This document shows, piece after piece, positions 1 through 9,830 of a stretch of DNA of 64,000 bases. How positions within the stretch are numbered: the first letter of the stretch is position 1; the number at the start of each line of letters is the position of its first letter. Source of the stretch: JAOSJL01 sp963704035. Its GTDB lineage: Bacteria > Actinomycetota > Acidimicrobiia > IMCC26256 > JAOSJL01. The notes under the pieces were generated by a model. That model saw only the letters and a program-made list of their open reading frames with translations, made no database searches and was not told the DNA's origin. The stretch lies in NCBI GenBank assembly GCA_963704035.1, contig CAVPGR010000002.1, positions 496,001 through 560,000 of the forward strand, written 5' to 3'. A program made the position numbers and the translations under genes.

Positions 1-637
1 TCGACGCTCGGCGCACCACCCATGTCTCGTTGATGATCCACAGGATCGGTCCGACCCCGACGAATGCGAGCGCCGTGGCGTTCACGCCGCTGACTGTGAG
101 AACGACGAGGGCGAACAACGCCGGGTCGCGCCATCCGCCGCGGCGCAGCGCCCGGGCCGTGAGCGCGATCAGCCACGGAAGACCGGCGAACGGCAGGAGG
201 AAGACCGACAGGGTCGTGGCGTATTGCACGACGTAGGGCGAGAAGGCGTACGCGAGAGCGGCGACGAGAGGCGCCCAGCCCGTCCAACGAAGGGTCCGGG
301 CGAGAAACAGAACCCCGGCCCCCGCCGCGAAAAGGATCGCCGCCAGCCAGAGCCGCTGTGCCATCCAGACCGGGACACCGAGGAGGTCCATGAGCCAGAA
401 GTACGGACCCATCGGGAACAGGTAGCCGATGTTCTGGTGGGTGACGGTCCCCATGCCGAGGTGCTGGTCCCACAGGTACGGCGCGCGCGACAACCACCGG
501 GACGGGTCGACGTACAGCAGCTGCTTGGAGTCGGCGACGACCCGGCCGGTCGCGGTGAGGAGAAGCGGGATGAACGTGACCACGGCCAGCACACCGTGGG
601 AGACGAGGCTCGTGTGTGACCGCAACCGGCTCAGCAT
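1..637 (-). CDS. AftD-like alpha-(1->3)-arabinofuranosyltransferase, N-terminal part (runs off the window)
   Basis: The ATG at 637 opens a frame with no stop through base 1, giving about 212 residues. The N-terminus is a polytopic GT-C type membrane protein: a first membrane segment (about residues 10-30), then an extracytoplasmic loop with D-P-S-R-W and Y-L-W-D-Q-H-L-G-M-G-T-V-T-H-Q-N-I-G-Y, and further hydrophobic helices. That loop is characteristic of the AftD/DUF3367 arabinofuranosyltransferase family, which uses decaprenyl-phosphoryl-arabinose to extend cell-wall arabinan. The start codon overlaps the end of the upstream glycosyltransferase by 7 bases (ATGCTGA), implying translational coupling. 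Family assignment is fairly sure. The substrate is inferred, because the catalytic and C-terminal domains lie outside the window and arabinogalactan in this organism is not demonstrated. Confidence 0.8.
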   Translation of the reverse strand, partial: MLSRLRSHTSLVSHGVLAVVTFIPLLLTATGRVVADSKQLLYVDPSRWLSRAPYLWDQHLGMGTVTHQNIGYLFPMGPYFWLMDLLGVPVWMAQRLWLAAILFAAGAGVLFLARTLRWTGWAPLVAALAYAFSPYVVQYATTLSVFLLPFAGLPWLIALTARALRRGGWRDPALFALVVLTVSGVNATALAFVGVGPILWIINETWVVRRAS

Positions 638-1828
638 CGGCGCCGCCGCGCGTCGGCCGCGAGGATCTCCATGCTGTGGAGCGCCGTGTCGGACCACGAC
701 AGCTCCCGAGCGCGCTCTGCCGCTGCTGTACCGAGTCGAGCCCTGAGGTCGGAATCATCGACCAGACGTGTCACGCAGTCCGTCAGGTCTTCGGTCGTCG
801 ACGCGAGCAGTCCGGTCACACCGTCGCGCACCGAATCACGGTGGCCGGCGATGTCGGTGACGACCGCCGGCGTTCCGCACGCGCCGGCTTCGGTGACCGT
901 CATGCCCCATCCTTCGGCGGACGACGCGCTTGTGAGAATCCATGCCGAGCGGTACCAGCCGACGAGTTCGTCCTCGGTGGCGGGTCCGGTCAGACGGACC
1001 CAACGGGAGGCGTCGAGTTCGGCCACGATCTCCCGCAGGTGGTCGCGTTCGTATCCGTCGCCGACGATCGCGAGCTCGAGGTCGGGTCGCCGCCGCGCGA
1101 CAGGTTCGAGTGCCCGGATGAGACTGTCGAAGCGTTTGGCGGGAATGAGCCGCCCGACAGCGACCACCAAAGGATGTGGACTGAGGCCGTCACCGGGTGA
1201 GAAGCGGGGGTCGACCCCGGGCGCCACCGCCGAGACGTTCGCGGGGTCGAGCCCGAGCCGGCGGATGATCTCCTGACGCGAGGACTCGCTGTCGGTCACG
1301 ACGGGACTTCGCCGGTAGACCCGTGGCGCGATCGTGAGTTCGACGGCTTCTCCCACACGCGCGAGTCGCTCGGGAAGCGTGCGGTGCCAGATCCCACCAT
1401 AGACATGGTGGACCCACGTGAGGCGCGGTCCCGAGGTCCACAGAGGCACGAAGAAGGGCACGCCGTTCCAGATCTCGACCACGGCGTCGCGGGGACCGTT
1501 GCGCCCGGCGATCTCACCGGCGATGGCCCGCCAGAACACCTGGTACCGGCCGGCGCGGCCTGCGAACGCGGTAGCCGTCCCGCCACTCCTCGGGCGGCCG
1601 CCCCTGAGCGAAGGAGGTGCGCATCGTGACCTCGAGGCCTGCGTCGGTCCAGTGCCGGGCGAGTTCGGCCGCGTGGCGCTCCGAGCCACCGGCCTCGACG
1701 TCTTCGACGTCGCGCCAGGCGAACATGTGAACCCGCTCGATCCCGCCGGAGACCGCCGCCTCGGCGATCGCGGCCGCGCTCTCGCCGGTGGGCACCGGGG
1801 CCTCCTCGTCCACGCCGGAAAGACTCAT
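631..1828 (-). pseudogene. GT4-family glycosyltransferase interrupted by a one-base frameshift
   Basis: The N-terminal part (ATG at 1828) reads in one frame to about 1560. It contains the Rossmann-like start H-M-F-A-W-R-D and the Gly-rich acceptor loop E-A-G-G-S-E-R of GT-B enzymes. The remainder is in the next frame and holds the donor-binding half: V-A-V-G-R-L-I-P-A-K-R-F-D, I-V-G-D-G-Y-E and the E-G-W-G-M-T-V-T-E-A segment with the EX7E-type glutamates. Removing one base in the GC-rich stretch 1551-1575 gives a continuous 398-residue protein, the normal GT4 length. It probably adds a sugar to a lipid-linked or cell-wall glycan, in keeping with the coupled AftD-like gene. It may be a functional gene with a sequencing error. 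The stop (631-633) overlaps the AftD-like start. The divergent methyltransferase begins 88 bases upstream of 1828. Confidence 0.8.
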
Positions 1829-1916
1829 CGTATTCGTCCGCGTTGACTCGGACGGTACGAGGCGGCTAGCAAGCCGTGCGATGAACACATCGCCCGAGAC
1901 CTCGGGATCCGAGGAG

Positions 1917-3425
1917 ATGAAGCGTCGGCGCGGGATGGCCCGTGTTCGCACTCTGTGGACGCTGTTTCGCGACGAGCGTGAGAATCCCGGACCTTTCTAC
2001 CGCTACCTGGCGACGGAGGCGGTGGAAGATCTCGCATGGCGTCACGGGCCGCTCCGGGGTCAGCGGGTGGCTGACCTGGGCTGCGGTCCGGGCTACTACA
2101 CCGACGCGCTACGCGCGGCCGGTGCGACGGTGGTCGCGATCGAGGGCGACCCGGAGGAGATCGGGTCTCCGAGAGACGTTCCGGCGGGTGTTCTGCTGGG
2201 TGACGCCACACGCCTTCCGGTTCCCGACCAGTCGCTGGACGGCGTGTTCTGCTCGAACATGCTGGAGCACACCCCTGACACGGCCGCGGTCGCGCGTGAG
2301 ATCGCCCGGGTACTCCGACCCGGAGGGTGGTGCTACCTGTCGTGGACGAACTGGTACTCGCCGTGGGGCGGCCACGACATGACGCCATACCAGTTCCTCG
2401 GTCCGCGTTTCGGCCCGTCGTTGTACGAGCGCCGTCACGGACCTCCCCGCAAGAACCGCTACGGTGAAGGCCTCTTCGCCGTGCACATCGGCCCGACTCT
2501 TCGCACGTTCGACGACACGGCGGGCCTGCGTATCGACACGGTCGAGCCGCGCTACTGGCCCTGGGCAAGAGCCGTCACACGTGTTCCCGGTGTTCGGGAG
2601 GTGCTGACGTGGAACTGCGTGATCCGGATGACCAAGGAGAGGGAAGTGGGGGGCACGGACGGGGTGGGTGGCGAAGCGGCGGATACGGGCTTTGCGACGA
2701 CCCTGGCGTCGGTTGCCGATGTCGAGGGCTGGATGAGCGATGGCCAGGCGCGCCGCCTGTGGGACCGCGCCGCGGCCGTCCCACCGGGTGGCCGCATCGT
2801 CGAGATCGGGAGCTTCCGGGGCCGTAGCGCCATCGTGCTCGCCCACGCCGCGGCGTCTGACGTGGAGGTCGTGGCCGTCGATCCCCACGCGGGCAACGAC
2901 CGTGGACCTTCGGAGTGGAGTGGTACCGCCGAAGCCGGCCAGGGCGATCATGAGGTCTTCGTCGAGAACCTTCAGCGGGCGGGACTGACTGATCGGGTCC
3001 GCTACCTACGCGAGTTCTCGAGAAGTGCACTCGACGAGGTCGACGGTCCTATCGATCTCCTGTACGTCGACGGCTCGCACCGGCCCGGTGAAGCGGCCGC
3101 GGACATCCTGGCGTGGGGAGACCGGGTGCGCCGCGGGGGAACGATGCTCATCCACGACACCTTCAGCTCAGCGGGAGTCACCCTCGCCGTTGTCCGCACG
3201 CTGTTTTTCGGCGCCGACTTCCGCTTCGTCGGCCGAGAGCGTTCCATGGCCGAGTACCGCCGCGAGCGGCTCTCGTTCGCCGGTCGGATCGCCAACGCTC
3301 TGCGCCAGAGTGCCCAGCTCCCCTGGTTCGCGAAGAACCTTCTCGCCAAGTTCGCCCTGTGGCGAAGGATCGGCTGGCTCTCGAAGCTGCTCGGCCACGA
3401 AGCCGGCGACGCCTACCCGTACTAA
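1917..3425 (+). CDS. Tandem two-domain SAM methyltransferase
   Basis: A 502-residue protein carrying two class I SAM-dependent methyltransferase domains. The first (about residues 35-215) has motif I D-L-G-C-G-P-G-Y-Y and resembles Methyltransf_11. The second (about 255-460) has I-V-E-I-G-S-F-R-G-R-S, then L-Y-V-D-G-S-H and G-G-T-M-L-I-H-D, typical of Methyltransf_24 enzymes that modify sugars. The C-terminus (last 50 residues) is basic and hydrophobic. I chose the ATG at 1917 because GGATCC/GAGGAG lies directly upstream; ATGs at 1881 and 1935 are alternatives. It is divergent from the GT4/AftD genes and likely O-methylates glycan residues or precursors. The exact acceptor is unknown. It converges on acyltransferase A with a 9-base gap, so there is no room for a classic terminator. 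Confidence 0.78.
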   Translation: MKRRRGMARVRTLWTLFRDERENPGPFYRYLATEAVEDLAWRHGPLRGQRVADLGCGPGYYTDALRAAGATVVAIEGDPEEIGSPRDVPAGVLLGDATRLPVPDQSLDGVFCSNMLEHTPDTAAVAREIARVLRPGGWCYLSWTNWYSPWGGHDMTPYQFLGPRFGPSLYERRHGPPRKNRYGEGLFAVHIGPTLRTFDDTAGLRIDTVEPRYWPWARAVTRVPGVREVLTWNCVIRMTKEREVGGTDGVGGEAADTGFATTLASVADVEGWMSDGQARRLWDRAAAVPPGGRIVEIGSFRGRSAIVLAHAAASDVEVVAVDPHAGNDRGPSEWSGTAEAGQGDHEVFVENLQRAGLTDRVRYLREFSRSALDEVDGPIDLLYVDGSHRPGEAAADILAWGDRVRRGGTMLIHDTFSSAGVTLAVVRTLFFGADFRFVGRERSMAEYRRERLSFAGRIANALRQSAQLPWFAKNLLAKFALWRRIGWLSKLLGHEAGDAYPY

Positions 3426-3434
3426 CCGCTCTTG

Positions 3435-5507
3435 CTAAAGGGTGGTTTCGGCGGGTGGTGGCGGCTCGGCCGGGATGAGATCGACGAGCTGGGGAACGAA
3501 CCACTCGTTGGCCAGCACCGCCGCTTCACCCTCGAGGTGAACACCGTCCTCACGCAGGAGGGTTCCGTTGATCTCCTCGCGGCACTGCCCGTCGGGGCAA
3601 ACGAACGACGCCAGGTCGATCGCGGCGAGATCGGAATCGGATCGAACGAGATCCGCGTTGAGCTCGTTGACACACCGGATCCGCTCGTTCACGGCGTCGC
3701 GTTGCGACTCGAACACCTCACGGCCCTCGAACCCTGCTCCTCCCCATTCCGGGACGATGGCGACGGCCACGGTGGCGCCGCCGGACGCCAGCGTCTCCAC
3801 AGCGTCGGGAAAGGACGACCGGTACCAGGCCTGATACTCCGGGCTGCACGGGTCGAGCCAGGTGCCTTCGACCTCGACGTCGCTGCGTGGGGAGCCGCCG
3901 AACACGACGAGCACGGCATCCGGTTGGAACGTCGCCACGTCGTCGGCCCATGAGGCGCTGCAGTCCTCGGCGGCCTCTACGAGCTGGCTCTTGTCGAGCT
4001 GTTTCGTACGCATTCGCTGGGCACCGGGCGCGAACACGCATCCCGGGAGCGAGCGGTTGTAACCCACGATCCCCAGATCGTCGGCGCGATCTTCGGCGGC
4101 GAAGCCCAGGAACCAGGCGACCGAGTCGCCGACCACGAGGATGCGCGGTTCGTCGGCTGCCGTGGCCGCGGGCGGCGGCGGAGCAGAGTCGCCCGCCCGC
4201 TCGGCAGCGGACGCCGCCGTGCTGTCGAAGGCGAGTTGCGTCGGCGTCTTTCCCCCGGCCGTCGTCACGACCAGGAGGACGGCGACCACGACCGCCGCGA
4301 CTGGAGCGACTGTCTGGATTCGCCACCCCGAGAGCGCACCGCGCCGGATCGGCATCTCGATCAGGAAGTACGACAATGTCGCGATGGCGATGCTCACCGT
4401 GATCCGCAGGACCGTGAGAACCCAACCATCGAGGCCGGTGCGCTGCTGGTCGAGAACGACGTACACGGGCCAGTGCCAGAGGTACAGGCCGTACGAGATC
4501 AGGCCGATCCACACGAACGGCTTGAAGGACAGGGCGCGAGCGACGGGTCCGCGCGTCGAGTGCGCCACGGCTGCGATGAGGACGACCAACGCGAGCGCGT
4601 GCAGCAGGAACCCTCCGCGGTAGAGATCGTCGGCCTGACCGTCGGCGACGATCCAGGCCCACGTGAGACCGACGACGCTGAGGATCGCGGCCGCTTCGAG
4701 GCCCCACCTCCCGCGGGAACTCCGAACCTCTCCTCGCCAGGCGATCAGGCTGGCGAGCGCGCCTCCTGCGAGAAGGCTGATGGCGCGAGTGTCGGTGCCG
4801 ACGTACACGCGCTGGGTCGGTCCGCCCGGGGTGTAGAGGAACCACATCCACGCCGCCGCGGCGAGAGCGAAGGTGACACACAGACCGAACAGAACCCTGG
4901 GTGAGCCGCGCTTCCACGCGAAGAGGCCGGCGAACGCCAATGGCCAGATCAGGTAGAACTGCTCCTCGATCGCCAACGACCAGGTGTGTTCCAGAGGTGA
5001 CGGCCCCTGGAACAGCTCCCAGTAGCTCTGGCCGTCGAAGATCGTGTTCCAGTTCGCCACGTAACCGAGTGTGGCGAGCGCCTCAGTCCGGACTCGGTCG
5101 AGCTCCTCCGCCTCGGCGAACAGCACCGCGTACAGCGCGACGCCTGCTAGCAGGAACAGGATCGCGGGGAGCAGACGGCGCACGCGTCGCGCCCAGAATC
5201 CGCCGAGGCCCACCGACCCGTTGTTTCGGTGCTCGCCGAGAAGCAGCGACGTGATCAGGAAGCCCGAGAGAGCGAAGAACAGATCGACGCCGAGAAAACC
5301 TCCACCCAGGTACCCCGCGTGGAAGAGGAGAACGCCGAGGACCGCCAGGCCCCGCAGGCCGTCGAGCCCCGGCATGTAGCGAAGCCGGTGCCGAGCTCCG
5401 TGCATTGCCGTGTCCGCACGCGGTGACGGTTCGGCGTCGTCAGTCAGGGCCGGTGCCTGCCCAGCGGTTGCGGCAGCAGGGGCGGTGGTGGGCGGAGCTG
5501 TCGTCAT
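3435..5507 (-). CDS. Acyltransferase-3/SGNH hydrolase fusion, paralog A (OafA/YrhL-like)
   Basis: A 690-residue integral membrane acyltransferase. Residues about 45-400 form the acyltransferase-3 domain with about 10 membrane helices. It opens with M-P-G-L-D-G-L-R-G and the catalytic-type His63 in L-F-H-A-G-Y, and includes H-T-W-S-L-A-I-E-E-Q-F-Y-L-I-W-P. After a last helix the extracytoplasmic SGNH domain follows, with V-V-G-D-S-V near residue 458 and the D-G-V-H-L block near 655. Such fusions acylate (usually acetylate) cell-wall or exported polysaccharides. The first 40 residues are a Thr/Pro/Ala-rich cytosolic tail. The gene is last in a minus-strand run C-B-A, 20 bases after B, so it is likely an operon. 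The acyl donor and acceptor are not deducible. Confidence 0.93.
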   Translation of the reverse strand: MTTAPPTTAPAAATAGQAPALTDDAEPSPRADTAMHGARHRLRYMPGLDGLRGLAVLGVLLFHAGYLGGGFLGVDLFFALSGFLITSLLLGEHRNNGSVGLGGFWARRVRRLLPAILFLLAGVALYAVLFAEAEELDRVRTEALATLGYVANWNTIFDGQSYWELFQGPSPLEHTWSLAIEEQFYLIWPLAFAGLFAWKRGSPRVLFGLCVTFALAAAAWMWFLYTPGGPTQRVYVGTDTRAISLLAGGALASLIAWRGEVRSSRGRWGLEAAAILSVVGLTWAWIVADGQADDLYRGGFLLHALALVVLIAAVAHSTRGPVARALSFKPFVWIGLISYGLYLWHWPVYVVLDQQRTGLDGWVLTVLRITVSIAIATLSYFLIEMPIRRGALSGWRIQTVAPVAAVVVAVLLVVTTAGGKTPTQLAFDSTAASAAERAGDSAPPPPAATAADEPRILVVGDSVAWFLGFAAEDRADDLGIVGYNRSLPGCVFAPGAQRMRTKQLDKSQLVEAAEDCSASWADDVATFQPDAVLVVFGGSPRSDVEVEGTWLDPCSPEYQAWYRSSFPDAVETLASGGATVAVAIVPEWGGAGFEGREVFESQRDAVNERIRCVNELNADLVRSDSDLAAIDLASFVCPDGQCREEINGTLLREDGVHLEGEAAVLANEWFVPQLVDLIPAEPPPPAETTL

Positions 5508-5527
5508 GGCCGAGTCACGCCGTCACA

Positions 5528-7678
5528 TCAGAGCTGGGTCTCTGCGGCCGGCGGAGGACCGGCGGGAATCGCGTCGATCAGCTGCGGAACGACCCACGCG
5601 TTGACGATCGTTGCCGCCTCACCCTGGAAGTGAACCCCGTCCTCACGCAGCTTCACGCCGTCGAGTTCCTCGAGGCATTCGTCGCCGGGGCAAGCGAACT
5701 CCCGGAGATCCACGAGCTCGACGCTCGGGTTGGAGCGGGCTACATCCACGTTGAGGGCGTCGATGCAGTCGATGCGGGAATTGACGATGTCGAGCCATGA
5801 CTCCACGTCGCCGCGTCCCTGGAATTCGCCGGCCTCCCAGTGGGGAGTCGTGGCGATGACGACGGTCGCTCCCGTCGCGGTCAACTCGTCGATCGAGGCC
5901 GAGAACTGGGCGTTGTACCAGGTCGCGTACTCGGGTGTGCACGGCACGAGGAACTCGCCGTCGACTTCGGGATCGCTGCGGGCTCCACCACCGAACGCCG
6001 CGAACACCACGTCTGGCCGAAACTCCTCGGTGGCCGCCGTCCAGTTGTCGGTGCAGTGCTCGGCAGGCTCGATGACCTCGACGCCCCCGACCTGCGGCGA
6101 GCGCATCTGTTCGGCCCCTTCGGTGAAGATGCAGCCACCCTCGGCGATGTTGTGGGAGACGACACCGAGGTCTTCCTCTCGGTCCTTCATGGCGATGCCG
6201 AGGAAGACGCCGACACTGTCCCCGACGACCATCACCCGCGGCGGGTCGTCGGGCGAGGCAACGTCGGGTGGCGGGGGTGGCGCTTCTCCGGATTCGGCGG
6301 CGGCAGCGGCGTCCTCGGCTCCCTGGAAGGCGAGTTGTGTCGTGGTCTTGGCGCCGGCTGTGGAGATGACGAGCAGGACGGCCACGCCGAGCCCCGCCGC
6401 CGGAAGAAGCGCCTTGATCCGCCACCCAGGGAGTGCTCCTTTGCGGACCGGCATCTCGATGAGCCAATAGGACCCAACGCCAACGGCAAGGCTCACCGCG
6501 AGCCGAACAGCGGTGAGCGACCAGCCGTCGAGACCGGTGCGCTGCTCGTCGAGAACGACGAAGAGGGGCCAGTGCCACAGGTAGACGCCGTACGAGATGA
6601 GCCCGATCCACACGAAGGGTCGGAAGGACAGGAACCGCGAGACGGGTCCCGAGTGCGAGTGAGCGGCCGCAGCGATGACGATCAGGAGAGGGATCGTGTG
6701 CAGGAACATGCCGCCGCGGTAGGCGAGCGGTGACTCACCCGTGAGGAACAGCCACATGAACGCCATCACCACCACGCTGACGATGGCGGCGCCGTTCAGC
6801 AACAGTTTCCCGCGACGTGATGTGGTCTCACCACGCCAGAACAACAGGCACGCCAGCGCACATCCAGCGAGGAACACGGTCGCGCGTGTGTCGGTTCCCA
6901 TGTAGAGGCGCTGCGTCGACTCATCCGGTGAGTAGAGAAACCACATCCAGGCCGTGGACGCCACGGCCAGCGAGACGCAGATCCCGAAGAGCACCTTCGG
7001 ATTCCCGTACTTCCAGGCGAACACCCCTACGAAGAGAATCGGCCAGATCAGGTAGAACTGCTCTTCGATAGCGAGCGTCCACGTGTGCTCGAGAGGTGAC
7101 GGCGACTGGAAGAGCTCCCAGTAGTCGCGACCGTCGGCGACGGCATTCCAGTTGGCGACGTACCCGAGCGTCGCGAGTGCGTCGCGGCGGACCGTCTCGA
7201 GTTCGTCAGCGGCGGCGAAAACGACGGCGTAGAGGACGATTCCACCCAGGAGCGCCAGGATGGCCGGCAGAAGTCGCCGCACGCGCCGGGCCCAGAACGC
7301 TCCGAGGCCCACCGAGCCGTGTTTGGCGTGCTCGGAGAGCAGCAGCGATGTGATGAGAAATCCGGAGAGCCCGAAGAAGGCCTCGATGGCCAGGAAGCCA
7401 CCGCGAATGTGGCCCGCATGGAACATCAGGATCGTGAGCATGCCCAGACCCCGGATCCCGTCGAGCGAGGGCATATAGCGGATCCGGTTCTTCAGCCCTC
7501 CCGGCGCGTCGTTTACCGGCGTATCGGGTGGTGCAGAACCGGTTGTCGTCGGCCACGCGACCGTCGGCGGTGGTGCCGTCGACAGGGTCGACGGCGAAGA
7601 CGCGGGAGGAGTCGTGGTGGTCGCCACGCTCAGATGTTCGCGTGTGGGCGTCGTGAAGTCACTGCCACGGGATCTCAC
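5528..7678 (-). CDS. Acyltransferase-3/SGNH hydrolase fusion, paralog B
   Basis: A 716-residue paralog of A with the same architecture: a Pro/Thr-rich tail (1-65), an acyltransferase-3 domain with His87 in M-F-H-A-G-H, the H-T-W-T-L-A-I-E-E-Q-F-Y motif, and a SGNH domain with V-V-G-D-S-V-G-V-F and a C-terminal D-G-V-H-F block. The annotated start is GTG at 7678; an in-frame GTG at 7627 would remove 17 residues and is also possible. It lies 18 bases downstream of C and 20 bases upstream of A on the same strand. Sequence similarity to A, C and D across the whole length indicates local duplication followed by divergence, most strongly in the SGNH half. This suggests different acceptor preferences, which is inference. 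Confidence 0.92.
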   Translation of the reverse strand: MRSRGSDFTTPTREHLSVATTTTPPASSPSTLSTAPPPTVAWPTTTGSAPPDTPVNDAPGGLKNRIRYMPSLDGIRGLGMLTILMFHAGHIRGGFLAIEAFFGLSGFLITSLLLSEHAKHGSVGLGAFWARRVRRLLPAILALLGGIVLYAVVFAAADELETVRRDALATLGYVANWNAVADGRDYWELFQSPSPLEHTWTLAIEEQFYLIWPILFVGVFAWKYGNPKVLFGICVSLAVASTAWMWFLYSPDESTQRLYMGTDTRATVFLAGCALACLLFWRGETTSRRGKLLLNGAAIVSVVVMAFMWLFLTGESPLAYRGGMFLHTIPLLIVIAAAAHSHSGPVSRFLSFRPFVWIGLISYGVYLWHWPLFVVLDEQRTGLDGWSLTAVRLAVSLAVGVGSYWLIEMPVRKGALPGWRIKALLPAAGLGVAVLLVISTAGAKTTTQLAFQGAEDAAAAAESGEAPPPPPDVASPDDPPRVMVVGDSVGVFLGIAMKDREEDLGVVSHNIAEGGCIFTEGAEQMRSPQVGGVEVIEPAEHCTDNWTAATEEFRPDVVFAAFGGGARSDPEVDGEFLVPCTPEYATWYNAQFSASIDELTATGATVVIATTPHWEAGEFQGRGDVESWLDIVNSRIDCIDALNVDVARSNPSVELVDLREFACPGDECLEELDGVKLREDGVHFQGEAATIVNAWVVPQLIDAIPAGPPPAAETQL

Positions 7679-7696
7679 CGGCCCTGAAAGTGCAGC

Positions 7697-9688
7697 TCAG
7701 AGCTTGGCGGCGGTGGCGGAGGGTGGGTCCGGTGGGGCAGCGTCGAGACCGGCGGGAACCAGCCACCGTGCGATGATCCGGGCGCCCTCGTCCTCGAAGT
7801 GGAGGCCATCCGGACGCAGCGTGACGCCCTGCTCCGTGCGGTGGCATTGACCGTCCGGACAGACCCGAGCACGCAGGTCGACCAGCGAAGCCCGCGGATG
7901 CTCGTCGGTGACGGCGCGGTGGACCGCGTTGACGCAGGTCGTCGAGGCGGTCTTGTCGGCGGGACCCCAGCCGGCCAGCGTCTCGGGAGCGGTCGTGATG
8001 ACGACCTTCCCTCCGTAGGTCGTGAGCTTGTCGACCTCCTCGACGAGGCGGTCGTGGTACCACGTGTCGAACTCGGGCTCACACGGCGCGCGCCATGTGC
8101 CGTCGATCTCCCATTCCGAGATGCTCGGAGCTCCGAGTACCAGAAAGATCACATCGGGACGAAAGGCGTCGACGTAGGCATCCCAACCCTCGGAGCAGAG
8201 CTGCGGTTCCTGCGTGACGTAGTCACCCTGAGCGGTGCGGATGCGACGCGGACCGTCGTTGAGGCCACAGGCCCCGCGTCCACCATTGCGGGCACTCACC
8301 GACCATTCTGATTGGAGAGCGTCGATCTCGCGCCCGAGGAACGCCGACACCGAGTCGCCGACGATCAGGACACGTCGCTGGCGGGCCGTGTTGGGGTTGT
8401 CGGCAGCCACGCCCGCCACCTGCACGCTCGGATCGGTCTGGGTGAGCTCCGCCTCGCTCGGAAGATCCGCCGGGGGCACCTCGGAGAACGCCAGCTCGGT
8501 CTGACGGACACCGCCGACGGTCGAGCTGAACACCGCCACCAGGAGGATGACAGCAGCGGCAGGGGCGACCGTGGCGATGCGCCAGCCCGGGAGAGCACCC
8601 CGTCGGATCGGCATCTCGAGGACGAAGTACGACAGCACGGCGAAGGCCAGGCTCACGGCGATGCGGATCCCGGTGAGCGCCCACCCGTCGATCCCTGTGC
8701 GTTCGGGGCTGAACACGACGTACACGGGCCAGTGCCACAGATACAGGCCGTACGAGATGAGCCCGAGCCACCGCAGGACGGGCAGCGACAACGCGTAGGA
8801 CACCGGACCCTTGGTCGGATGTGAGGCCGCTGCGATGATCAGCGCCACCGCGAGCCCGCAGAGGAACAGACCGCCGGTGTAGAGGCCTCCGGTCTGGCCG
8901 CCCACGCGCGACCAGGCCAACGCGAGCCCGACCACTGCAACGCCGGCCAGGATCTCGAGGGAGACACGTGACAGGGCTGAGCGAACGGGTCCACGCCACA
9001 TCACGAGGGACGCGAGTGCCGCTCCGATGAGAATTCCGGCCACTCTGGTGTCGGTGCCCAGGTAGACGCGGTTGGTGTCGCCTCCGGGGGAGTAGAGCGT
9101 CCACATCCACAACGCGGCAGCGACGGCGAGGCCGGAACTGACGAAGAAGAGGGTGCGTGCCGAGCCGCGGCGCCAGGCGAAGACACCGACGAACACCAGC
9201 GGCCAGATCAGGTAGAACTGCTCCTCGATCGCGAGGCTCCAGGCGTGCTCCAGCGGTGAGGGGGCGGCGAAGATCTCCCAGTAGGCGTGGTCGCCGGCGA
9301 TCGAACTCCAGTTGGCGACGTACCCGATGGTGGCGAGAGCGTCGACCCGCAGGCGATCGAGTTCCTCGGGTTGGGCGAAGACCATGGCGTACACCGCTAT
9401 GCCGGCGAGCATCCCGAACAGGGCCGGGAGCAGGCGTCGCGCCCGGCGGGCCCAGAAGTGGCCGAGGTTGACCGAACGTTCGCGGCCCCATTCGGCGAGG
9501 AGCAGCGACGTGATCAGGAAGCCCGACAGTACGAAGAACAGGTCGACGCCGAGGTATCCGCCGGTCAGGTGGCCGGCGTGGAAGAGCAGGACGCCGGCGA
9601 CAGCGAGACCGCGCAGGCCATCGAGCGCAGGAACGTGACGCAGCGTCGGCTGCGCCGGCTCATCGTGCTTCTGTTCTGGGCTCCCCAC
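7697..9688 (-). CDS. Acyltransferase-3/SGNH hydrolase fusion, paralog C
   Basis: A 663-residue third paralog. The cytosolic tail is short, so the acyltransferase domain begins by residue 18 (H-V-P-A-L-D-G-L-R-G) with the catalytic-type His37 in L-F-H-A-G-H. The family signature H-A-W-S-L-A-I-E-E-Q-F-Y-L-I-W-P is present, as are SGNH blocks I (V-G-D-S-V-S-A-F) and V (D-G-L-H-F-E-D-E-G). The start is a GTG at 9688. The gene heads the minus-strand run C-B-A and is divergent from paralog D across a 221-base gap with an AT-richer patch near 9781-9820, the likely promoter zone for both directions. The function is surface glycan O-acylation by family knowledge. Confidence 0.92.
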   Translation of the reverse strand: MGSPEQKHDEPAQPTLRHVPALDGLRGLAVAGVLLFHAGHLTGGYLGVDLFFVLSGFLITSLLLAEWGRERSVNLGHFWARRARRLLPALFGMLAGIAVYAMVFAQPEELDRLRVDALATIGYVANWSSIAGDHAYWEIFAAPSPLEHAWSLAIEEQFYLIWPLVFVGVFAWRRGSARTLFFVSSGLAVAAALWMWTLYSPGGDTNRVYLGTDTRVAGILIGAALASLVMWRGPVRSALSRVSLEILAGVAVVGLALAWSRVGGQTGGLYTGGLFLCGLAVALIIAAASHPTKGPVSYALSLPVLRWLGLISYGLYLWHWPVYVVFSPERTGIDGWALTGIRIAVSLAFAVLSYFVLEMPIRRGALPGWRIATVAPAAAVILLVAVFSSTVGGVRQTELAFSEVPPADLPSEAELTQTDPSVQVAGVAADNPNTARQRRVLIVGDSVSAFLGREIDALQSEWSVSARNGGRGACGLNDGPRRIRTAQGDYVTQEPQLCSEGWDAYVDAFRPDVIFLVLGAPSISEWEIDGTWRAPCEPEFDTWYHDRLVEEVDKLTTYGGKVVITTAPETLAGWGPADKTASTTCVNAVHRAVTDEHPRASLVDLRARVCPDGQCHRTEQGVTLRPDGLHFEDEGARIIARWLVPAGLDAAPPDPPSATAAKL

Positions 9689-9830
9689 AACCGTGTCCCC
9701 ACGCGCCGCGCCGACACCGAATCCGCGACCGTTGACATCCCGTCGACGTCAGGGGTCGTGCGCGAAAAGGCAGACGCGGATAATGATGCGCTGGCTGAAA
9801 ATTACCACAAAACACCCAGCAGTCATTGTC

